The notes beneath the pieces were generated by a model. It did not search any database and was not told the DNA's origin. It worked only from the letters and a program-made list of their open reading frames with translations. Positions 1 to 8,000 of a stretch of DNA of 22,129 nucleotides are shown here, piece after piece. The stretch lies in NCBI GenBank assembly GCA_002729295.1, contig PBTU01000177.1:1-22129 (forward strand), read 5' to 3'. Numbering within the stretch: the first letter of the stretch is position 1; each line of letters begins with the position of its first letter. The position numbers and the translations under genes were made by a program. Source of the DNA: Verrucomicrobiales bacterium (GTDB lineage: Bacteria; Verrucomicrobiota; Verrucomicrobiia; Verrucomicrobiales; Akkermansiaceae).

Positions 1-1
1 C

Positions 2-1069
2 ACCGAGTCAACTCTCCTCTCCGCGATGGAAGGAGCCGGAAAGCTCATCGACGACGACGAGCTCCGCGAAGCAATGTCCGAACGCGGACTCGGCACGCCA
101 GCCACCCGCGCAGCAACCATCGAAGGTCTCATTCGCCAGAAATACCTCACCCGAGACGGCCGTGAACTCATCGCCACCGGCAAGGGCGTTCGCCTCATTA
201 ACCTCCTCCAGGAAATGGACATCAAGCCGCTCACTTCTCCCTCCATGACCGGAGACTGGGAGGCAAAGCTCCGAAAAATGGAACAAGGCGAACTCGACCG
301 AGCCACCTTCATGAACGAAATCGCACGCTTTACTGAAGACGCCGTCGGCAAGGCCCGCGCGCACTACGACGAAATTATCTCGCGTCCATTCCCAGACCTC
401 AAGTGCCCCTGCCCGAACTGCGGTGCCACCGAGCTTAAACAAACCGACGCCACTTACGAATGCCGCACTCCAGATTGCGGGTTCAGAATTTCCAAATACA
501 TCGCCGGTCGCGCACTCAGCGAAGAAGAAGCCAAGACGCTTTTCACCACAAAATTTCTCGAAACCCGCGACGGTTTCGTCTCCCGCTTCAATCGACCTTT
601 CGAAGCAGCCCTCGAACTCAAACAACAAGTTTCCAAAACCGGCAAGCTCGGCAAGTGGAAGACCAACTTCGTCTTCGACTCCGACCTCGAATCCGTCGAG
701 GACCTTACTGAAGATCAAATGATCAAAGAGCTCACCCTCACCAACGGCAAATCGGCCAAACTCTACGAAACAGAAAAGGCCTTCATGGTCCCCGCGCTCA
801 CCACCAAGGACAACCCCGACGGCTTCCGCCTCGGCAAAACGATCCTTCAAAAAGAGCTTACCGCAGCCGACGTCGAAAAAATGCTCGTCGAAGGAAAAAC
901 AGCCCTCCTTCCCGGCTTCATTTCCAAGAAGACCAAACGCGCCTTCGCCGCCCACCTCACCCTCGACCCCGAAACCGCCAAAATCGGCTTCGAGTTCGCC
1001 CCGAGAGCAAAAAAATCTGCCAAGAAAGCCACCAAAAAAGCAGCTAAGGAAAAAGAAGAGGAATCCTAA
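2..1069 (+). CDS. topB: DNA topoisomerase III-like type IA topoisomerase, C-terminal part (5' end outside window)
   Basis: Type IA topoisomerases relax or decatenate DNA by passing a strand through a single-strand break. The reading frame is already open at base 2, so the Toprim domain and catalytic tyrosine lie outside the window. What remains begins in the conserved block with SAMEGAGKLIDDDELREAM followed by GLGTPATRA, typical of the TopB cap/gate region. Next comes a LTSPSMTGDWEAKL-type segment, then a four-cysteine element at about 385-480 (two Cys-x-x-Cys-like pairs, CPNC and CRTPDC) with ISKYIAGRALSEEEA. This matches the topoisomerase C-terminal repeat (Toprim_Crpt type). A second, cysteine-free copy follows (EKMLVEGKTALLPGFISKKT). 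The tail is lysine/alanine-rich (AKKSAKKATKKAAKEK), like histone H1, and probably aids non-specific DNA binding. It ends TAA at 1067-1069 and converges on ftsK. TopA is the main alternative, but the motif block fits TopB better. Confidence 0.88.
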   Translation, partial: TESTLLSAMEGAGKLIDDDELREAMSERGLGTPATRAATIEGLIRQKYLTRDGRELIATGKGVRLINLLQEMDIKPLTSPSMTGDWEAKLRKMEQGELDRATFMNEIARFTEDAVGKARAHYDEIISRPFPDLKCPCPNCGATELKQTDATYECRTPDCGFRISKYIAGRALSEEEAKTLFTTKFLETRDGFVSRFNRPFEAALELKQQVSKTGKLGKWKTNFVFDSDLESVEDLTEDQMIKELTLTNGKSAKLYETEKAFMVPALTTKDNPDGFRLGKTILQKELTAADVEKMLVEGKTALLPGFISKKTKRAFAAHLTLDPETAKIGFEFAPRAKKSAKKATKKAAKEKEEES

Positions 1070-1070
1070 G

Positions 1071-1345
1071 ATCGCCATCAGGGACTGGGATCCCGGTCTC
1101 TCCTTCGATAGCAATGGAACTCCTCGGCCTGTTCCTAAACGCATCGTGATTGCTAGGTGAACACCTCAAAGCCCAACGAGACCTATTATCAATCCTTCGA
1201 CCGCTCCTCCCGACCACGAAAAGCGCTACAAACCCAAATCAGCCAAGAAGCGCATTGCCCAAAAAGCTAGGCGCGATCAGGTCAACCTCTGGTTTTTCAG
1301 AAGCCAAGATCCGATTAACAGGAGGGGTAACCTCAATCTTGAAAC
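1071..1345 (+). pseudogene. Possible decayed small coding segments between topB and ftsK
   Basis: The gap downstream of topB holds two adjacent stretches that read like protein but are broken. From 1071 to 1160, in a frame different from topB, the sequence encodes a peptide with DWDPGLSFDSNGTPRPVPKR and then stops TGA at 1158-1160. No ATG precedes it in that frame outside topB. A GTG at 1157 overlaps that stop (GTGA) and opens a 37-codon frame beginning MNTSKPNETYYQSFDR. After about 20 codons the more protein-like frame is shifted by one, giving HEKRYKPKSAKKRIAQKAR and NLWFF. Codon use is similar to neighbouring genes. I recognise no family. It could be remnants of two small genes or chance. 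A near-palindrome, gactgggatcccggtc (1083-1098), lies here without a T-run, so I do not call it a terminator. Confidence 0.25.
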
Positions 1346-1350
1346 CCATA

Positions 1351-3810
1351 TTATGCACCGCCTCCCGCTCCGGGGATGAGAACCTCGCGAGGTCTCGCTC
1401 CATCGGCAGGGCCGACCATGCCGCGAGTTTCGAGGATGTCGATCATGCGAGCAGCCCGGGTGTATCCCAGTCTGAGACGACGTTGGAGAAGGGAAGTGCT
1501 GGCTTTTCCTTCGACCATCAGAACTTCGACACACTTCTGGATAATTTCCTCATCGGCATCCGAGACTTCTTCTTCATCACCATCATCACCGGAGGCGCCG
1601 CTTTCGATGACACGCTGGATGCTGTCTTCAAACTGCTGTTCACTTTGAGTGGCACAGAAATCCACGATTGATTCCACTTCTTCATCGGAGACAAAGGCAC
1701 CCTGAGCTCGCTCGAGCTTGGCTGAGCCTGGAGGAAGGAAGAGCATATCCCCCTTACCAACTAGTTTTTCAGCGCCCTTCGAATCAAGAATCACGCGACT
1801 ATCAAGAGAAGACGAAACCTGGAAAGCAATCCGACTCGGGATATTTGCTTTGATCATACCGGTAACCACATCAGCACGCGGGGTCTGGGTGGCCACGATC
1901 AGGTGAATACCGGCAGCACGGGCCTTCTGAGCAATCCGCGCAATGCTTCCCTCAATCTCCGCCGGAGCGGTCTGCATGAGGTCGGCAAGCTCATCAATGA
2001 TGACGACGATATATGGGAAGCGATCTGGAATTTCTTCGTTTTCCTCCTCTTCTTCCTCGGCAGTCGCCATTGGACCCAACTCACCATCCTCGAAGGCCTT
2101 GGCCATTGATTCGATTGCTTCTTCGTCGACAATTTCGTCAATCGCAGCTTGCTCCTCCTCAGTAACGACTTCAGGCTCAGACCGGGTCCGTCCGTTGAAG
2201 CTGTCGAAGTTACGTACTCCGAGCTTGGCAAAAATCTTATAACGTCGCTCCATTTCGTTAACGCACCACTTTAGCGCGCCCACCACCCGCTTGGGATCGG
2301 TCACAACGGGAACAACGAGGTGTGGGAGCTTAGCGTAAACCTGCATTTCCACCACCTTGGGATCGACCATGATGAAGCGGAGTTCATCCGGTCCAAAGCG
2401 ATATAGGATACTGGTAATGATTGAGTTGATACACACCGACTTACCCGCGCCCGTGGCACCGGCGACGAGACAGTGCGGCATGGCGGCTAGGTCCCCGACG
2501 ACGGTATTGCCGTAAACGTCCTTACCAAGAGCGAGTGGAATCTTGCGCTTAGAGCTACGGAAAGCTTCGTCTTGGAGAAGCTCGCGAAGAGGAACGGCGA
2601 CCTTGGCATCGTTGGCGATTTCGATGCCAACAGTGTCCTTCCCGGGAATCGGTGCAAGGATATTGATACGTTCGGCTCTGGTAGCTCGAGCGAGGTCAGC
2701 TTCGAGCTGGGTAATACGACTCACACGCAAACCAATGCTCGGATAAATTTCGTAGCGGGTAATCGTCGGACCACGGGTGATATCGCCGGCAGTCACTTCA
2801 ACCCCGAAAGCCTTACAGGTTTCGATAATGATGTTCTGCGTGGCGAGTAACTCATCGCTAAAGTCCTCGGGTGGAGATGCTTCCTCTTCAAAATCAAGTA
2901 GATCAAATCCCGGGAGTTCGTAATCTTCAAAGCCCTCTGTGCTAAGACCGGTATGAGTATTCTTCTTCCGCTCGAAAGGACGGGCGCCCAATTCAGCGAT
3001 TGGAGTCTTACGCATGGAAGCGTCAATAATTTGAGGCGCAGGAGTCTCATGAAGCGGCAGAGCAATCTGTCCATCTTCGTCCGCCGGAAGTGATTTTTTT
3101 TCCTCCGTAGATAACTTCTCCGTCATTTTCTTACGAGCCCGCTTACGGGGAACCTTGTGCTCGGGATCCTCAACCTTAGCTTCACGACGAGCCTCACGGC
3201 GCGCCACGAACCAGGTCTTCGCTCCGGTCACAGAAGATCGAATAAAAGCGATTGGATGCCATCCCGTGAGTAAAATCAGGCTTATCATGTAAATGCTCCC
3301 AAGCAAAATTGCCGAGCCTACTGTTCCGAGGAGATTTTGAAAGACGTAGTGTCCCACACCTTCTCCGAGAGCTCCACCCGGCCATCGCCCGTGGGACTGG
3401 CCATCGAATAAACCTAAGACATTAAAAAGAGAAGCACTAGCCAGCATCAAAGTTCCAAATCCAAGCAAGGTCCTCAGTCCCAAACTGCTCTTGAACCAAG
3501 CCACGGCGACGCCGAGCCAAATTGTACCAACTGCCACCAGATATGAAGCTGCTCCAAACAAAAAGACAAAAACAAAGCCAACCAGCGCACCCAAGGGTCC
3601 GATCAAATTCTGAGTAGGGCCGTCTTCCGCACCTTCCGGGGCAAAATTGCCAACAACTTTCCAATCGACAAAATCAACCGGCGTAAATTTAAGCAGGGAC
3701 ACAAACAAAAGCAAACCTGCCGCAATGATTCCAATCCCGACCATTTCCTGGCCACCCTCTCGTTCCAGCACCGCGTGCTGTTTTCTCGGCTTTCTTGCGC
3801 TTTTGGCCAT
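1351..3810 (-). CDS. ftsK: DNA translocase FtsK/SpoIIIE family
   Basis: FtsK is the septal, hexameric DNA pump that clears chromosome termini during division and activates XerCD at dif. The first 200 residues hold four hydrophobic segments (FtsK 4-TM anchor). A charged linker and the alpha/beta motor follow. Walker A is GATGAGKS (about 2441-2465) and Walker B is IVVIIDELADLM, followed by the conserved ATQTPRADVVTGMIKANIPSR segment. The last 70 residues form the winged-helix gamma domain (LLQRRLRLGYTRAARMIDIL), so the protein looks complete and active. I chose the ATG at 3810 (MAKSARKPRKQ, 819 aa). An in-frame ATG at 3846 would add 12 residues, and neither has a clear ribosome binding site. 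Odd: an acidic insert of about 60 residues (about 2018-2195) lies just before Walker B, where relatives usually have a shorter linker. It converges with topB and is separated from the upstream cluster by about 140 bases. Confidence 0.95.
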   Translation of the reverse strand: MAKSARKPRKQHAVLEREGGQEMVGIGIIAAGLLLFVSLLKFTPVDFVDWKVVGNFAPEGAEDGPTQNLIGPLGALVGFVFVFLFGAASYLVAVGTIWLGVAVAWFKSSLGLRTLLGFGTLMLASASLFNVLGLFDGQSHGRWPGGALGEGVGHYVFQNLLGTVGSAILLGSIYMISLILLTGWHPIAFIRSSVTGAKTWFVARREARREAKVEDPEHKVPRKRARKKMTEKLSTEEKKSLPADEDGQIALPLHETPAPQIIDASMRKTPIAELGARPFERKKNTHTGLSTEGFEDYELPGFDLLDFEEEASPPEDFSDELLATQNIIIETCKAFGVEVTAGDITRGPTITRYEIYPSIGLRVSRITQLEADLARATRAERINILAPIPGKDTVGIEIANDAKVAVPLRELLQDEAFRSSKRKIPLALGKDVYGNTVVGDLAAMPHCLVAGATGAGKSVCINSIITSILYRFGPDELRFIMVDPKVVEMQVYAKLPHLVVPVVTDPKRVVGALKWCVNEMERRYKIFAKLGVRNFDSFNGRTRSEPEVVTEEEQAAIDEIVDEEAIESMAKAFEDGELGPMATAEEEEEENEEIPDRFPYIVVIIDELADLMQTAPAEIEGSIARIAQKARAAGIHLIVATQTPRADVVTGMIKANIPSRIAFQVSSSLDSRVILDSKGAEKLVGKGDMLFLPPGSAKLERAQGAFVSDEEVESIVDFCATQSEQQFEDSIQRVIESGASGDDGDEEEVSDADEEIIQKCVEVLMVEGKASTSLLQRRLRLGYTRAARMIDILETRGMVGPADGARPREVLIPGAGGGA

Positions 3811-3891
3811 GATTAATGGGGAGGCCTTACCGCCTCTCAAAGTCATAATTTCTCACGAAACATGGTGATCAGGCAAGAATGAACTTACGGA

Positions 3892-3919
3892 TCGTTAAAT
3901 GATTAAGCGATTTTAACAA
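3892..3919 (-). promoter_or_regulatory. Possible sigma70-like promoter for ftsK
   Basis: On the minus strand TTGTTA (3919-3914) and TAACGA (3897-3892) are separated by 16 bases in the AT-rich gap upstream of ftsK. This is the only reasonable -35/-10 pair I see in the gap. The same bases also form a weak AT hairpin (GTTAAA/TTTAAC), so the call is tentative. Confidence 0.22.
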
Positions 3920-3954
3920 AATTCCGCCAAATCCCCCCCAATTGGAGACTTTTT

Positions 3955-5004
3955 CTACTCTTCGTCCACTGTTTCGTCACGCTGGTAGATCGGAAGTTGA
4001 CGATACGGGACGGTAAAGGCCAGGGTCATCATCGCTGTCCCGTAGATCCGTCCAGCTTCCTTGCTATACCAGGATCCGTCCTCTTTCTGCTTTGACAAGT
4101 AGGTTTGATACATCCAATTCGCGAAGGTCTCCCAATGTTTCCCGCCGATCTGAAACATGGCTTGGGCATTATAATAGTTTCCGTAGAATTCGAACTGCCG
4201 ACCTTCGAGGCCACGGAAATTCTGCAAAATATAATCCGCCGATTTAATGGTGGCCGGCTTTCCGTGCTCGCCGCAAAGTTCCAGACAGAGAAGACCCATT
4301 CCAGTGAGGGATAACTTGTGATTGTTCGGGTCCGAATAGCCAAAGTGCCCCCCTCTCTCCGAATAATTTCCGTAGAGGTACTTAAGCGCACTCTCAATTG
4401 CCTGATCGGGAACCGGAGCCCCATTAAGTTTGGCCGAACGAAGAGCCATAAGAGCCCATCCGCTGCATGAAGTATCGGAATCTTTGGAATTGGGATGATA
4501 GCGCCATCCGCCCTTATGACGGTCGGATTTATTTACCGCCTGGGCCCGCAAAATCAACGCGACCGCTCTCGGAAGGCTTTCGCCAATTTTCTTTTGACGT
4601 TCAGGGTCTACCATTCCGGATGCCTCGGACAAAAACAAGGTGGCGATGTTGTGAGCATACATGGGACCACTGCCCGCATGACCTGCAGTGTAAAGCCCAT
4701 CGCGATTCTGGTGCTTGAGGATGTAGTCGATCGACTTATTCAAGGCCTCGGCATACGGCCCCTCGGTGGCAAGATGTCCCCGTGAGAGGAATGCCATGCC
4801 AACGAGAGCAGGAATTCCACAAGAGGTTCCATAGTTTTCCGGGAAGCTGCCGTCATCCTGCTGAATTCCCGCGAGAAACTGAAGTCCTCGCTCGATTGAA
4901 GGATCAACCTTCTCCTTCCATTTAGCAAAGAGAGCGTCGGGAGCGTCCTGCGCATTTCCGGCAGGAATGATAATCAAGGCGAGAAAGAGAGAAAGAAAAC
5001 GCAT
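3955..5004 (-). CDS. Secreted prenyltransferase/squalene-cyclase-fold repeat protein
   Basis: The 349-residue product starts with a signal peptide (MRFLSLFLALIIIPAGNA, likely cleaved before QDAPDA), so it should act outside the cytoplasm. The mature part is built of alpha-hairpin repeats of the terpene cyclase/prenyltransferase type. The QxxDGSF/W signatures are visible near the start (GIQQDDGSF) and near the end (KQKEDGSW), with intermediate units (HQNRDGLY, GGWRYHP, GGHFGY). The catalytic DxDD motif of squalene-hopene cyclases is not seen, so an enzymatic role is doubtful. An alpha/alpha-barrel used for binding, as in many planctomycete and verrucomicrobial secreted proteins, is more likely. 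The ATG (5004-5002) shares one base with the TAA of the upstream giant gene (TAATG), so translation is probably coupled and the two products probably act together. It ends TAG and is the last gene of the cluster. Confidence 0.8.
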   Translation of the reverse strand: MRFLSLFLALIIIPAGNAQDAPDALFAKWKEKVDPSIERGLQFLAGIQQDDGSFPENYGTSCGIPALVGMAFLSRGHLATEGPYAEALNKSIDYILKHQNRDGLYTAGHAGSGPMYAHNIATLFLSEASGMVDPERQKKIGESLPRAVALILRAQAVNKSDRHKGGWRYHPNSKDSDTSCSGWALMALRSAKLNGAPVPDQAIESALKYLYGNYSERGGHFGYSDPNNHKLSLTGMGLLCLELCGEHGKPATIKSADYILQNFRGLEGRQFEFYGNYYNAQAMFQIGGKHWETFANWMYQTYLSKQKEDGSWYSKEAGRIYGTAMMTLAFTVPYRQLPIYQRDETVDEE

Positions 5005-8000
5005 TATTGCTCTTTGGATACTTGTTCAAAATACTGCTTCACGAGACCACGATAGTCTTCCGGAACAACCTCCCCGGCACCCCCACTGACGTCAGTCTTC
5101 AGAGTTGCACGAATCTTCTCCCAGTCCTTGGTCGTTATTCCGAGTTTTGCCAGCTGCGGCGGGATGCCTTTATCACCCTGCGCCTGACGATCTCCTTCCT
5201 GGGGGGCGTCACCTTCACCCTCACCCGGCTCTCCTTTCCCTTTTCCAGCCTGACCATCCATCGGCTGACCTGGCTGACCGGGCTGACCATTTTGGGACAT
5301 TGCCGACCGAGCTTGCTGGGCAGCTTGCGCGAGGGCTTCAGCCGCCGCCTGGGCGCTTTCAGCGGCTTGTTTGGCATCGCCGGCTTGGGCAGCCTCGGCA
5401 CTTTGTTCGAAAGCCTCCGCCAATGGTTCGCCAGGTGCAGGAGCCTTGCGATCACTCAGCTCTTGTTGGGCAGCCTGCTCGGCTTGCTGGGCAAAGTTTT
5501 CCGCCGCTTGATTGAGGGCATTCTCAGCTTGCTCCAGGTGTTCCGAGGCTTGCTGATTCTGCTGTGAGGCCTGTTGGGAATTCCCGGCTTCATTTGCTTG
5601 CGCCGCTTGTTCGGCCCGGCTTGATGCTTGCCGGGTCTGGCTGCGCGCATTCGCCAATTGATCACTGTCGGCTTGCGCAAAGTCCTGCACCTCCTGGGCG
5701 AGATCGGCCGCACGTTCCGCCTGCATTTCTTCGAGGGCTGTCAAAGCTTCCCCGGTATCTCCTTCCGCAAGAGCTTCCAGTGCTTCTGCGACTTGCTCCT
5801 GACGTTCCTGTAATTCTTGTTGGCTGGCTGATTCACTGGCGCCCTTTGCCAATTCCTCGGATGCCTGATTGGCTGCTTCAGCAGCATCGGCAGCTTGATT
5901 GTCCTGCGCGCTTTCCAAAGCGGCTTCAGCCTGGGCCACCGCCTCGGGAAGATCATTGGCACGAGCCTCGCTATTGCTGCGGGCATCGCTCAATTCCTCC
6001 TTCACATCTTCGACAATAGCCTCCTGCTCCTTGGCCAGGGCTTCCGCAAGCGCGTCAGAAAAAGCGCTTTCCTGTGCCTCTTCCAAAGCCGCCTCCGCTG
6101 CGTCGGTATTTCCTTCGGCCAAGGCTTCAAATGCCTCGGCAAGCTTTTCTTGTCTCTCCTGAAGGTTTTGCTGACCAGGCGATTCTTCCGCACCCTGAGC
6201 TAATTCTTCAGCTGCATTTTGAGCGGCCTCGGCCGCCTCTTGAAACTCATCACTCTTTGCTCCTTCCAGTGCCTCTTCACCCTGAGCGAGTGCTTCCGAC
6301 AGATTTTCAGCGCGAGACTCATCATCGCCCCTGGCTTCTTCGCTCCCCTCGGCGTCCTCCTTACCTTGGGCTTCTTCATTGCCTTGGGCCTCTTCGTTGC
6401 CTTGGGCTTCTTCGCTACCTTGGCCTTCTTCGTTGCCTTGGCCCTCTTCGTTGCCTTGGCCCTCTTCGTTGCCTTGGGCTTCTTCATTACCTTGGGCCTC
6501 TTCGTTACCTTGGCCTTCTTCGTTGCCCTGAGCTTCTGCCAACTCTTCTTTAATGTCCTGATTAATTTGCTCCTGCGCTTGCGCTAATGCATCGGCAATT
6601 TTCTCCTCTATCGTGGGCTGATCCTGCGAGGCCAACTCCGCCAGATTTTCCTGCGCTTCTTTTAAGTCTTCAGCTTTCTCGGCAAGATCCTGAGCTTTCT
6701 CGGCCTGATTTTCCAAAGCAGCAGATTTGGCTTCGGGTGACTGACGAACCTGTTCCCTGATTTCGTTCTCAACCTGTTCTTGTTGCTTCTGCCAATCCTG
6801 CTCGGGAGGAGTGTCGGCATTCTCCGCGTTTTCGGCAGCTTCCGAAGCTTCTTGAGCCAATTTATCTTGTTTTTGAGCAAGCTCCTCAAGCTTGGCAAGA
6901 TCTTCAATTTTCGGATGATCCTTGCTCACTTCATTCAAGAGCTCTCTGAGTTCGTCAACTGCCTCTGTGGAATTCCTTATCGCGCTATCAATCTCCTCTT
7001 TACGGGATTCGGCGGTATCTTGCAGGGGAGCTTTTTCCACTTCCTTGCGAGCCTCAGCAAGCATATCAATCGCCTCCTCCAATTCATCCCGTCGATGGGC
7101 CTGAACGCTGTCCTTCATTCGCTCGGAAAGATCGGTAAGATCTTCTTCAACCTCAGCAAGCTTGTCGCGAGCTTCATTCATGGCTTCAAGAGCCTGTTCG
7201 GGGACCTCTTCCTTTCTCAGTCGGGCTTTGGCCTGATGCATCTTGGCCTTCGCCTTCTGGACATCAGCAATTGCCTTTTCGATGGTCTTCTTGAGGTCTG
7301 AATGCTTCTCGTTCAATTCCTGTCTCACTAAAGAAGACGCCCCTTTGTTAATCTTGATTTCGATCCATTCAGAATATCCCACTCCCGGCCCCTCCAAATC
7401 CGCCGGGCGGTTATCGCTAATAGCGAGGCGAATTCTAAATTCACGCGGGTTGTTAATTTTAGGAAGAAGGTTTCCAAGATAAATCATCGCTTCGCCCTCC
7501 CAAAGATCCGGGCGTAGGTCAGGCTTTCTCTCAGGAAGAAGTTCGTTTAACGACGCCAACTTCTTCCCTCCAACTTTAATTTCAATCTCCGCTTTGCTGA
7601 GGCCAATCTTCTCGAGCACTTCGTAATCTAGGACAATTTGATCATCCGGCCGGATTTTCAATTCCCGTTGAACCGGACTAAGAATTTTCACGGCAGGCGC
7701 TTCATCAATAAGCGACTCAATCGAAAAACTACCTCCTTGCAACTCACGATCCAATTTATGGGTCACCACCAAGGTCGCATTTCCGAGAGTCTCCGGAACA
7801 ATTGTTTGGGTCCAGCGAAAGCTGGATCCATTGGCCGAGTTCTCAACCTCTACATCGCCAAGCTCCTTAGATTCAAAAAGGAGTTCTCCGCTTTTGATCG
7901 GAGAGTCGAAAGTCCCGGTAACGGTCACCTGTGTTCCCGGAAGAGCCTTAATCCCGCCATTGAGAGCCTCTGATCGATCGGACCAACCGGTATATTCCGG

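Noticed and set aside
1083..1098. Palindrome gactgggatcccggtc as a topB terminator
   Set aside because: It has no T-run on either side, and the stem core is a simple GGATCC palindrome with no loop.
8..1144. Long minus-strand open frame (378 codons) opposite topB
   Set aside because: It is the mirror of the topB reading frame, rich in Phe/Gly runs, and shows no family motif; the + strand frame carries clear topoisomerase signatures.
4029..4424. 131-codon minus-strand frame inside the prenyltransferase-like gene
   Set aside because: It is out of frame with the gene that has a signal peptide and repeat motifs, is arginine-rich, and shows no start context.
6364..6531. Regular 18-bp repeat considered as a CRISPR array
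   Set aside because: There are no spacers; units abut, stay in frame and encode a hexapeptide repeat.
5007..6587. Several + strand open frames of 90-190 codons opposite the giant gene
   Set aside because: They arise from the low-complexity Glu/Ala/Gln codons of the minus-strand gene read backwards (Leu/Ser/Phe/Pro-rich repeats) and have no recognisable starts or domains.
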